From the NCBI GenBank assembly GCA_027487195.1, contig JAIYEB010000011.1:1-10728 (forward strand): 10,728 bases of DNA, written 5' to 3'. Under the pieces are notes generated by a model. It was not told the origin of the DNA, did not search any database, and saw nothing but the letters and a program-made list of their open reading frames with translations. How positions within the stretch are numbered: the stretch's first letter is position 1; each line of letters starts with the position of its first letter. This DNA is from Hyphomicrobiales bacterium. Lineage in GTDB: Bacteria > Pseudomonadota > Alphaproteobacteria > Rhizobiales > UBA4765. Both the position numbers and the translations under genes were made by a program. Positions 1 through 6,592 of the stretch are shown here, piece after piece.

Positions 1-147
1 ATCAAGGACGTCTACGGCGAGGCCAAGGCCAATGGTTTTGATACCAAGGCGCTTCGCAAGATCGTCGCCTTGAGGAAGCAGGACCGGGATGAGCGCGCCG
101 AGCAGGAAGCGATCCTGGAACTCTACAAGCAAGCGCTTGGCATGTGA
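1..147 (+). CDS. gapR: GapR family DNA-binding protein (DUF2312), C-terminal part only
   Basis: The left edge cuts this gene; 48 residues and a TGA stop remain. GapR is a small nucleoid-associated protein (usually about 80-90 residues) that clamps onto overtwisted, AT-rich DNA ahead of replication and transcription and helps topoisomerases. What is visible matches the family's C-terminal half: a charged helical stretch IKDVYGEAKANGFDTKALRK, then a basic KIVALRKQDRDER segment, then an acidic helix ending LYKQALGM. The family is nearly restricted to alphaproteobacteria, so it also hints at the host. The next gene starts six bases after the stop, and its ribosome-binding GAGG (146-149) overlaps the TGA, so readthrough into the sugar genes is likely. 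The assignment rests on recognising the conserved C-terminus; the N-terminal part cannot be checked. Confidence 0.9.
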   Translation: MKDVYGEAKANGFDTKALRKIVALRKQDRDERAEQEAILELYKQALGM

Positions 148-153
148 GGCAGA

Positions 154-1182
154 ATGCAGGGTGAACTGCGCCAAAGGCCCATTGGCAGATCAGGCCTTTC
201 GGTCTCTTGCCATGGATTTGGCGGCGCGCCCCTCGGCGATCTCTACGCCATCCTTGATGACCGGGCCGCGGTTGATGCCGTGGAAACGGCCGCGCTGAAC
301 GGCGTCACCCTTTTCGACACATCGCCGCTCTATGGGCATGGCCTGTCCGAGCACCGTATCGGAACCGGCTTGCGACGGGCGGGCCGGCCTGCGATCGTCT
401 CCACCAAGGTCGGTCGGGTCCTCCTGCCGGCATCAGGCGCTATTGACCGCTCAGGCTATGCCGGCGGCCTGCCGTTTCAGGCGCGCTTTGACTATTCCGG
501 CGATGGCGCGCTGCGCTCGGTCGAGCAATCGCTCCTGAGGCTTGGCCGCGACCGGCTCGACATTGTCCTGGTCCACGACGTCGATATCTGGACCCATGGC
601 GCGGGCGCGATTGAAGGGCGCTATCGCGAAGCCATCGAGGGTGCCTGCAGGGCTCTGTCAGATCTCAAGGCGCAGGGGCTGATCAGTGCCATTGGCGTTG
701 GCGTCAATGAAGCCGCGATGTGCGCACGCTTCATGAGCGACGCAGACATAGACGTGGTGATGCTCGCGGGCCGGCACACGCTGTTGGAGCAAGACGCCCT
801 CGAGGTTCTCGACATGGCAGCGCAGCGCGGGATCGCTGTCCTGCTTGGCGGTGTGTTCAACTCCGGCATTCTCGCCACCGGTCCAATCCAGGGCGCACGG
901 TGGAACTATCGCGAGGCTCCATCCGAAATTCTTGAGCGAACACGGCAGATCGAAGCCATCACGAGCGCACACGGGGTGCCGCTGGCAACTGCGGCCATAC
1001 GCTTTGCGCTTGGTCACGCTGCGGTTGCTTCCGTGGTGCTTGGGGCGGTGACGCCTGCCGAGGTCAAGCGCAACGAAAGTGCCTTTGCAGCACATGTGCC
1101 AACGGCCCTGTGGGCAGACCTCAAAAGCGCAGGCCTCATCAAGCCGGAGACGCCGGTCCCAACACAAGGGGGCCTGGCATGA
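154..1182 (+). CDS. Aldo/keto reductase, L-fucose (D-threo-aldose) 1-dehydrogenase type
   Basis: A 342-residue NAD(P)-dependent TIM-barrel oxidoreductase. Its closest functional type is L-fucose / D-threo-aldose 1-dehydrogenase, which oxidises the sugar at C1 to the lactone; pyridoxal 4-dehydrogenase is a close relative. Visible are the N-terminal signature GRSGLSVSCHGFGGAPLG (residues 11-28) and the complete AKR tetrad: Asp55 and Tyr60 in LFDTSPLYG, Lys85 in STKVGR and His141 in VLVHDVD. Length is normal for the group. The ATG at 154 has GAGG four bases upstream, within the end of gapR, and no other good start is seen. Its stop overlaps the next gene's ATG (ATGA at 1179-1182). A lactonase and a mutarotase follow, which supports a sugar substrate over pyridoxal. 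The true sugar (L-fucose, L-galactose or D-arabinose share stereochemistry) is inferred. It is probably cytoplasmic, as no signal peptide is seen. Confidence 0.87.
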   Translation: MQGELRQRPIGRSGLSVSCHGFGGAPLGDLYAILDDRAAVDAVETAALNGVTLFDTSPLYGHGLSEHRIGTGLRRAGRPAIVSTKVGRVLLPASGAIDRSGYAGGLPFQARFDYSGDGALRSVEQSLLRLGRDRLDIVLVHDVDIWTHGAGAIEGRYREAIEGACRALSDLKAQGLISAIGVGVNEAAMCARFMSDADIDVVMLAGRHTLLEQDALEVLDMAAQRGIAVLLGGVFNSGILATGPIQGARWNYREAPSEILERTRQIEAITSAHGVPLATAAIRFALGHAAVASVVLGAVTPAEVKRNESAFAAHVPTALWADLKSAGLIKPETPVPTQGGLA

Positions 1183-2018
1183 TCATCGACGCCCATGCGC
1201 ATCTGTGGACCCTGTCGCGCGGCGACTATGGATGGCTGACACCATCCCTCGGGTCTGTGTATCGCGATTTTGGTCCAGAAGATCTGAAGGCAAAGCTCGA
1301 TGCCCATGCGGTTGACCGCGCGATCCTCGTCCAGGCCGCGCCAACAGTCGATGAAACACAGTTCCTGCTATCGATTGCGCGCCGGAACAGCTTTGTCGCC
1401 GGCGTCGTTGGCTGGGCGGATTTTGATGCAGAAGATGCCCCAGGCGCAATCGAACTGGCCTCGAAGGACCAGCTCCTGCTGGGTCTGAGGCCAATGGTTC
1501 AGGACATGGCCGATGACAGCTGGCTGTCGAAGCCACACCTGTCCCCAGCGTTTGAGGCGCTGAGCGCGCAGGGCCTGGTCTTTGATGCCCTCGTGCTGCC
1601 GCGCCATCTCAGCAACCTTGCGATGGTAGCCAAGCGCCATCCCGATCTTTCGATTGTCATCGATCATCTGGCCAAACCTGAGGTCAAGGCCGCTCGGATC
1701 GAGCCATGGGCTGGCGACATGGCTGTTCTGGCAGCCCTGCCAAATGTCACGTGCAAGCTCTCCGGCCTGATAACAGAGGCCGGAACGGGCTGGCGAACAC
1801 AGGACCTTGCGCCCTACGTCCGCACCGTTCTTGAGCTGTTTGGATCGGATCGCCTGATCTGGGGTTCGGACTGGCCAGTGGCGAACCTTGCCGGCGGCTA
1901 TGGTGCCTGGGTGGCGGCGAGCGACGAGCTTCTGGCCCATCTCACCGCTCGGGAAAGAGCTCAGATCCGAGGTGGCAACGCTGCCCGGATCTATCTGTCG
2001 AAGGGAAGAGGCGCATGA
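1179..2018 (+). CDS. Amidohydrolase family lactonase, L-fuconolactonase type
   Basis: A 279-residue metal-dependent hydrolase of the COG3618 type (amidohydrolase_2), which includes L-fucono-1,5-lactonase and 2-pyrone-4,6-dicarboxylate lactonase. Visible features are the N-terminal HxH pair in DAHAHLW (His6, His8), the strand VIDHLAKP with His163, CKLSGL with Lys194, and the C-terminal GSDWP with Asp231, the family's usual active-site acid. Its inferred job is opening the lactone made by the preceding dehydrogenase to give the aldonate. The ATG at 1179 is chosen because the HxH segment must sit at the N-terminus and because AAGGGGG (1166-1172) lies six bases upstream; a longer in-frame ORF from 1110 would add 23 unrelated residues. 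It overlaps both neighbours by four bases, so translation is probably coupled. Lactonase function is well supported; the exact sugar is inferred from context. Confidence 0.86.
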   Translation: MIIDAHAHLWTLSRGDYGWLTPSLGSVYRDFGPEDLKAKLDAHAVDRAILVQAAPTVDETQFLLSIARRNSFVAGVVGWADFDAEDAPGAIELASKDQLLLGLRPMVQDMADDSWLSKPHLSPAFEALSAQGLVFDALVLPRHLSNLAMVAKRHPDLSIVIDHLAKPEVKAARIEPWAGDMAVLAALPNVTCKLSGLITEAGTGWRTQDLAPYVRTVLELFGSDRLIWGSDWPVANLAGGYGAWVAASDELLAHLTARERAQIRGGNAARIYLSKGRGA

Positions 2019-2464
2019 TGCTGCGTGGGATAGACCCGGTGCTTTCGCCCGAGTTGTTGAAGCTCCTCGCGAGCATGGGCCATGGCGATGATCTGGCCCT
2101 TGTGGATGCCAATCACCCGGCCGAAACCATCGCTTCAGCCACCACATCCGGCGTGCTCATTCGGCTCCCCGGCCTCGGCATGGCCCGCGTGGCAAGCGCC
2201 ATCCTGTCGCTTCTGCCAGTCGATGATTTTGAGCCCTCGCCAGTGCGGCGCATGGAAGTTGTCGGACGGCCAGATGACATCCCGGACGTTCAGGCTGAGG
2301 TGATTGGCGTTGTTGCCCACGTCGCTCCGCACGCCGTGCCGCTGGCCGGTCTCGAGCGCTTTGCCTTCTATGACGCAGCGCGCAAGGCTTTTGCCGTTGT
2401 GCAGGTCGGCGACCCAAGACCCTATGGCTGCTTCCTGATCCGCAAGGGCGTGATCGCGGGGTAG
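2015..2464 (+). CDS. fucU: RbsD/FucU family mutarotase, L-fucose mutarotase type
   Basis: A 149-residue protein of the RbsD/FucU family, small decameric cytoplasmic enzymes that interconvert sugar anomers. Recognisable parts are MGHGDDLALVDANHPA (residues 21-36, with His23 and Asp31 in the active-site region), a central arm with several Val/Ala-rich strands, ERFAFYDAARKAFAVVQVGD (114-133) and the C-terminal PYGCFLIRKGV (136-146), which matches the family's YGN-x-ILKKGV block with Cys in place of Asn. By family it would supply the anomer used by the dehydrogenase two genes upstream, which fits the lactone pathway. Two ATG codons stand in tandem (2015 and 2018); the first overlaps the lactonase stop and is chosen, with AGAGG just upstream. 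The FucU branch fits better than RbsD, but the sugar is inferred. Confidence 0.87.
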   Translation: MMLRGIDPVLSPELLKLLASMGHGDDLALVDANHPAETIASATTSGVLIRLPGLGMARVASAILSLLPVDDFEPSPVRRMEVVGRPDDIPDVQAEVIGVVAHVAPHAVPLAGLERFAFYDAARKAFAVVQVGDPRPYGCFLIRKGVIAG

Positions 2465-2529
2465 AGCATCCCCACGCAACAGTGGAAGCCAGTTGAGCGC
2501 TGCAACAGGCGCTGGGATAAACACCTCAG

Positions 2530-2562
2530 GCGCGGTTTTGTTTCCATCGAAACGAAGCGCGC
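2530..2562. terminator. Hairpin between convergent genes, possible bidirectional terminator
   Basis: An inverted repeat lies between the stop of the mutarotase (2464) and the stop of the MFS gene (2564). The left arm is 2530-2544, the loop CATC is 2545-2548 and the right arm is 2549-2562. About 13 pairs form, with one G-G mismatch, one bulged T and one G-T pair; the outer part is GC-rich and the inner part is GTTTC/GAAAC. No T-run follows on either strand, so intrinsic termination is uncertain. Its position between two convergent ends favours a terminator or RNA 3'-end stabiliser. Confidence 0.5.
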
Positions 2563-2563
2563 T

Positions 2564-3736
2564 CTATCGCACCTGTCCAACACGTTCGACGGCAAAAAGC
2601 GACAGCGCAGCCAGCACCATCATGGCTGCGCCGGCAATACCCAGCATGGTGTAGCCCTGGGCCTGCAGCATCAACCCGCCAACGAGCGAGCCAATCGAGC
2701 CGCCGAGATAGAGTGCGGAAGCGTTGAGCGCGAGAAGAAGCGGCGCGCGCTGTGGATCAAGCGTCGCCAGCCGCGCCTGCTGGGCCACCATGAATGACCA
2801 GCCAAACACACTCCACATGGTCATCAACACAGCCGCCATCACAAGGCCGGAAACGAAGACCGTAATCACGGGCATGAGCAGGATCTGGGCGCCACACAGC
2901 CACAACAGCGTGGCTTTCGGTCCGATCCGGTCGGTCAGAATGCCGCCCATCACATTGCCGGCGACAGCACCAAGGCCGAACAGCACAAGCATGGCCGTGA
3001 CACCGTCTCGCCCAAGCCCCAGCCGGCTTTCAAGGAAGGGGCCGAGAAACGTGTAGACCACATAGATGCCGCCGATGAACAGGGCTGTGAACAGGACGGC
3101 CAGCACGAGCCTTGGCGTCACAAGAAGTGCTCCAAGGGATGACAGGCTTGCGGACGGCGTCACGATTCCGCGCGGCAGGCTGCGGATGATGAGCACGAGG
3201 CTGAGCGCTGTCAGAACCGCAACGATGGCAAATGCCGACTGCCAGCCAAGTGCATAGCCAAGCCAGGCTCCGCAAGGCACCCCGATGACCTGCGACAGGG
3301 TCAGGCCGAAGAACACCCGCGACAGGACCGCGCCCCTTGTTTCGGGGCTCGACATGGCAATGGCGATGGTCGCGATCACAGGCGTGACAAGCCCGCCGCC
3401 AAGCGCCATCACCATGCGCGCCGCGAGCAGGATGGAATAGGTCGGCGCAAGGGCAGCCAGAACAGCGCCCATGAGAAACAAGGCCAGCCCAGCGGTCAGG
3501 ACACGCTGGCGGTCAACCCTGCCACTCAAGGCCACGAGGGTTGGCGAGGCAACCGTGTAGACCAGCGCATAGGCCGTCATCATCCAGCCCGCATCTGCGC
3601 TTGAAATGGCAAATGCGCTCGCAACCGGCGTCAGAACTCCGACGACGACAAACGCACCCATGCCAACGGCGAAGTTCGCAAACGCAAGCAACCGAAAGAT
3701 CGCGCGGTTGGAAGCCGGCGCGGGGGCTGAGGACAT
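2564..3736 (-). CDS. MFS transporter, DHA1 (AraJ/drug-efflux-like) family
   Basis: A 390-residue inner-membrane protein dominated by hydrophobic helices, the length of a 12-helix major facilitator. Seen in order are the N-terminal helix FANFAVGMGAFVVVGVLTPV (residues 19-38), the loop 2-3 motif LSGRVDRQRVL (70-80, a degenerate motif A), a Gly-rich helix RMVMALGGGLVTPV (107-120), and IGVPCGAWLGYALGWQSAF (151-169), matching the helix-5 antiporter motif of DHA1 exporters; another Gly-rich helix lies near the C-terminus. It probably exports a small molecule using the proton gradient; the substrate is unknown. The ATG at 3736 has AGGAG eight bases upstream; a TTG one codon earlier also fits. It lies 72 bases behind the acyl-CoA ligase on the same strand and is probably co-transcribed. 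It does not resemble FucP-type sugar permeases, so I do not tie it to the fucose-type genes. Confidence 0.87.
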   Translation of the reverse strand: MSSAPAPASNRAIFRLLAFANFAVGMGAFVVVGVLTPVASAFAISSADAGWMMTAYALVYTVASPTLVALSGRVDRQRVLTAGLALFLMGAVLAALAPTYSILLAARMVMALGGGLVTPVIATIAIAMSSPETRGAVLSRVFFGLTLSQVIGVPCGAWLGYALGWQSAFAIVAVLTALSLVLIIRSLPRGIVTPSASLSSLGALLVTPRLVLAVLFTALFIGGIYVVYTFLGPFLESRLGLGRDGVTAMLVLFGLGAVAGNVMGGILTDRIGPKATLLWLCGAQILLMPVITVFVSGLVMAAVLMTMWSVFGWSFMVAQQARLATLDPQRAPLLLALNASALYLGGSIGSLVGGLMLQAQGYTMLGIAGAAMMVLAALSLFAVERVGQVR

Positions 3737-3811
3737 CAAGCCTGCTCCTGGAAACAGGCCCGTTGTGCCACTGAAGGCCCGCGAACGAACCCCAGGCGAA
3801 AGTCTTACGCC

Positions 3812-5437
3812 CTACAGCGCCTTGGCCATTTCACGCAGCTTGAACTTCTGGATCTTGCCTGTCGAGGTCTTGGGCAGCTCAGTAAACACGACCGTGCGCG
3901 GGCACTTGTAGGCCGCCAGATGCTGCCGGCACCAGGCAATCACGTCCTCGGAGGTGGCGGTCTGGGCAGGCTTCAGCTCAACAAATGCGCAAGGCGTCTC
4001 GCCCCACTTTTCATCCGGCCTGGCCACAACAGCCGCAGCCTGAACCGCCGGGTGCTTGTAAAGCGCATCTTCGACCTCAATGGAGGAGATGTTCTCCCCG
4101 CCCGAGATGATGATGTCCTTGGAGCGGTCCTTCAGCTGGAGATAGCCATCCGCATGCATCACGCCGAGATCGCCGGAATGGAACCAGCCGCCCGCGAACG
4201 CCTCGTCGGTGGCGGTCTTGTTCTTGAGGTAGCCCTTCATCACGACGTTGCCGCGAAACATGGCCTCGCCCATGGTCTGCCCGTCTCTTGGCACCGGCGT
4301 CATGGTCTCCGGGTCGATCACATCGATGGCTTCCAGCGGGACGTAGCGCACGCCTTGCCGAGCCTTCTTCGCTCCCCACTCGGCACGCGGCAGATCATGC
4401 CACTCCTCATGCCAGTCGTTGATGACAGCGGGGCCATAGGTTTCCGTCAGGCCATAGAGATGGGTGACTTCGAACCCGGCCTCTTTCATGCCGACCAATG
4501 TCGCCTCCGGCGGAGGGGCTGCGGCGGTGAGGAACTGGACACCCTTCAAGGGGCGCTTCTCCTCGGCGGGTGCATTGAGCAGCGTCGACATGACAATGGG
4601 CGCGCCGCACAGATGGGTGACGCCATGTTCCGCCATGAGCTGATACATCAGGCCTGCGCGGACCTGCCGCAAACAGACGTGGGTCCCGGCGGCAACCGAA
4701 ATCGACCAGGGAAAGCACCAGCCATTGCAGTGGAACATGGGCAGCGTCCACAGATAGACCGGATGCTTGGACATGCTGGTCGTAACCACATTGCCCATGG
4801 CCAGGAGATAGGCGCCGCGGTGGTGGTAGACCACGCCCTTGGGATTTCCCGTCGTGCCGGACGTGTAGTTCAGCGAAATCGCATCCCATTCGTCACCCGG
4901 CGCCTCGCGCGCATAATCCTCGCTGCCCGAGGCCAGAAAAGCCTCATACTCAAGCGTTCCGAGCCGCTCGCCCTCGCCGGTAAACTCAGGGTCATCATAG
5001 TCGATGACGATGGGTTTGACCTTGGCCAGCGCCAGCGCAGGCTTCACGATCCTGGAGAATTCCCGGTCTGTGATCAAAACCTTGGCCTCGCCATGATCGA
5101 GCGAGAACGCAATAATTGGCGGATCAAGGCGCGTGTTCAGCGTGTTGAGAACCGCGCCGGTCATGGGCACGCCGTAATGGCATTCAAGCATACCCGGCGT
5201 GTTTGCCATCATGACGGCAACCGTATCGCCGCGCTTCAGCCCCAGCTTGGCCAAGGCACTGGCAAGCCGTTTTGAGCGCGAAAGAAAGTCGCGGTAGTTC
5301 ACACGGATCTTGCCGTGGATGATCGCCGTCCGGTCCGGGAATGTACCGGCGGCGCGCTCCAGAAACGTCAGGGGGGTCAGAGGCTGATAGTTCGCCGGCG
5401 TCTTTGGAAGATCAAGATCGTAAATGCTCAATGACAC
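3812..5437 (-). CDS. AMP-forming acyl-CoA synthetase (fatty acyl / 3-methylthiopropionyl-CoA ligase type)
   Basis: An adenylate-forming enzyme that joins a carboxylic acid to CoA through an acyl-AMP intermediate. Counting from the GTG at 5437 (541 residues), the ATP-binding loop TSGTTGNPKG is at 192-201, the aromatic-acid motif TETYGP at 331-336, GWFHSGD at 417-423, KDRSKDIIISGGENIS following, and the C-terminal PKTSTGKIQK with catalytic Lys528. All core motifs are intact. The block THLCGAPIVMSTLLNAP places it with the AlkK / DmdB-like medium-chain ligases often annotated as 3-(methylthio)propionyl-CoA ligase. The GTG is preferred because AGGGGG lies eight bases upstream and the usual N-terminus (IYDLDLPKTPANY) begins right after it. 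An in-frame ATG at 5488 would add 17 residues but has poorly placed Shine-Dalgarno sequences. It is divergent from azlC, and an MFS gene follows. The acid substrate is unknown. Confidence 0.88.
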   Translation of the reverse strand: MSLSIYDLDLPKTPANYQPLTPLTFLERAAGTFPDRTAIIHGKIRVNYRDFLSRSKRLASALAKLGLKRGDTVAVMMANTPGMLECHYGVPMTGAVLNTLNTRLDPPIIAFSLDHGEAKVLITDREFSRIVKPALALAKVKPIVIDYDDPEFTGEGERLGTLEYEAFLASGSEDYAREAPGDEWDAISLNYTSGTTGNPKGVVYHHRGAYLLAMGNVVTTSMSKHPVYLWTLPMFHCNGWCFPWSISVAAGTHVCLRQVRAGLMYQLMAEHGVTHLCGAPIVMSTLLNAPAEEKRPLKGVQFLTAAAPPPEATLVGMKEAGFEVTHLYGLTETYGPAVINDWHEEWHDLPRAEWGAKKARQGVRYVPLEAIDVIDPETMTPVPRDGQTMGEAMFRGNVVMKGYLKNKTATDEAFAGGWFHSGDLGVMHADGYLQLKDRSKDIIISGGENISSIEVEDALYKHPAVQAAAVVARPDEKWGETPCAFVELKPAQTATSEDVIAWCRQHLAAYKCPRTVVFTELPKTSTGKIQKFKLREMAKAL

Positions 5438-5445
5438 TGGACAGT

Positions 5446-5451
5446 CCCCCT
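5446..5451 (-). promoter_or_regulatory. Ribosome-binding site deciding the acyl-CoA ligase start
   Basis: On the minus strand AGGGGG stands eight bases before the GTG at 5437-5435. It can pair fully with the 16S tail if one G-U pair is allowed. The alternative ATG at 5488 has only AGGA two bases away and AGGGGAG fifteen bases away, both badly spaced. Confidence 0.55.
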
Positions 5452-5464
5452 GGAGGTTTGTTTC

Positions 5465-5523
5465 GGGAAGCGTTAGCTGCGCACTCATGGTCCTGCAACA
5501 GGTCTCCCCTGCGAAGCGCTAAC
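5465..5523. repeat. Imperfect 13-base direct repeat in the divergent intergenic region
   Basis: GGGAAGCGTTAGC (5465-5477) and GCGAAGCGCTAAC (5511-5523) match at 10 of 13 positions and start 46 bases apart, between the acyl-CoA ligase and azlC. The shared core is GAAGCG-Y-TA. The pair could be two binding sites for one regulator controlling both directions. No convincing sigma-70 promoter was recognised beside it, so this is only a candidate. Confidence 0.3.
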
Positions 5524-5560
5524 TTGACGGGGCCAGCGTGTGCGTCGAAGCAGGAGTGAC

Positions 5561-6271
5561 ATGGCTTCAAGCACTTCATTCGTCTTTACCCGTTCCGGAT
5601 TGCTTGAGGGCGTTCGCCTCAGCTTTGTCCTGCTGCCAGCGACGATCATTTTCGGCATGGCCTTTGGTGCGTTGGCGCAGAAGGCAGGCCTGAGCCTTGC
5701 CGAGGCTGTGTTGTTCTCGGCCTTTGTCTATGCAGGCGCTTCGCAGTTTGCAGCGCTCGGCGCCTGGCAGGATCCAATGACCCTTGCCGCAGCCGCGAGC
5801 ATCCTGTTGATCGTCGGCACCGTGAACTCCCGCCTAATCATGATTGGCGCAAGCTATCGCGCGCTGATCGGCACCGTGCCAACGGCTCAAGCCTATCCAT
5901 TGCAGGCCGTGACCACGGATTTCACGTGGGTCACGGGGATTGGCTACATCGAGCGTGGCGGGCGCGATCTCGCCGTTCCGCTCGGTGCCGGCTTGTTCAT
6001 CTGGCTGTTCTGGTGGTCGGCAACGGCACCTGGCTGGCTGTTCGGGCAGGCAATCCTCGATCCGCGCCGCTATGCCATCGACCTTGTATTGCCATTGATG
6101 TTTGCACTGTTCCTGGTGCCCATGTGGAAGGGTGCCGCACGCGCCATCCCATGGCTTGTGGCAGGTCTGGTGTCCTTGCTGCTGTTCTGGCTCATCCCGG
6201 GCCATCTCTATGTGTTTTTCGGCGCCCTGGCCGGCGCACTTGCGGGAGCGTTCAGTCGTGATGAACGTTGA
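5561..6271 (+). CDS. azlC: AzlC family branched-chain amino-acid exporter, large subunit
   Basis: A 236-residue integral membrane protein of the AzlC / YgaZ family, the large part of a two-component exporter of branched-chain amino acids and analogues such as azaleucine. The family core is clear: FGMAFGALAQKAGLSLAEAVLFSAFVYAGASQFAALG (residues 31-67, described by its ends FGMAFG and SQFAALG), then NSRLIMIGASYR (89-100), TTDFTWVTGI (118-127) and the C-terminal LPLMFALFLVPMWKG (177-191) ahead of two more hydrophobic helices. Hydrophobicity suggests about six to seven helices. The ATG at 5561 has AGGAG four bases upstream; a GTG at 5540 would add seven charged residues and is less likely. It overlaps azlD by 11 bases, the usual arrangement of this pair. 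The linked ThDP enzyme suggests export of an amino or 2-oxo acid related to that reaction, which is inference. Confidence 0.92.
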   Translation: MASSTSFVFTRSGLLEGVRLSFVLLPATIIFGMAFGALAQKAGLSLAEAVLFSAFVYAGASQFAALGAWQDPMTLAAAASILLIVGTVNSRLIMIGASYRALIGTVPTAQAYPLQAVTTDFTWVTGIGYIERGGRDLAVPLGAGLFIWLFWWSATAPGWLFGQAILDPRRYAIDLVLPLMFALFLVPMWKGAARAIPWLVAGLVSLLLFWLIPGHLYVFFGALAGALAGAFSRDER

Positions 6272-6566
6272 ACCCAGCATCTTCGCACTGCTCGTGGCCG
6301 CTGGCCTTATCAGCTATGTCTGCCGGATCGCCGGCTTCTGGATCATGGGGCGGGTTCCCATCGGGCCGCGTGTGCGCCGCGGCCTTGAAGCGCTGCCTGG
6401 GGCCACCATCATGGCCATTGTCGTGCCGGCAGCCGTCACCGGCGGACCTGCGGCGTTGATCGCGATTGGCGCAGGCGTTGGCATGGCGCTGTGGCTCAAG
6501 CGCGATCTTCTTGCGCTCGCCGTCGGGCTTTTGACCGCCATTGGCTTGCGCGCTGTTGGGCTTTAG
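6261..6566 (+). CDS. azlD: AzlD family branched-chain amino-acid exporter, small subunit
   Basis: A 101-residue membrane protein, the normal size for AzlD / YgaH, the small partner of AzlC. It shows about four hydrophobic segments, roughly residues 7-29, 47-60, 63-79 and 83-99, and the family block RVPIGPRVRRGLEALPGATIM at 31-51 with its conserved Arg and Pro residues. The ATG at 6261 lies inside the end of azlC, so the two are probably translationally coupled. A GTG one codon earlier (6258) is an equally possible start and is better spaced (nine bases) from GGGAG at 6244-6248. The next gene begins 26 bases after its stop on the same strand. Confidence 0.9.
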   Translation: MNVEPSIFALLVAAGLISYVCRIAGFWIMGRVPIGPRVRRGLEALPGATIMAIVVPAAVTGGPAALIAIGAGVGMALWLKRDLLALAVGLLTAIGLRAVGL

Positions 6567-6592
6567 GGCCAAAACGTCGCGTGGAGGAAGGC

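Noticed and set aside
1368..2147. 259-codon minus-strand frame across the lactonase and mutarotase
   Set aside because: Both plus-strand genes have clear active-site motifs and coupled starts; this is an antisense shadow.
2564..3736. MFS protein as the fucose importer of the neighbouring module
   Set aside because: Its motifs match DHA1 exporters rather than FucP, it is on the opposite strand, and it lies behind the acyl-CoA ligase.
3920..5275. 451-codon open frame on the plus strand opposite the acyl-CoA ligase
   Set aside because: The minus-strand frame has every adenylation motif intact; the antisense frame is His/Arg-rich, shows no recognisable domain and arises from high GC content.
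5524..5552. TTGACG as a -35 box for azlC
   Set aside because: At 17 bases' spacing the -10 would be GAAGCA, a poor match that also runs into the ribosome site.
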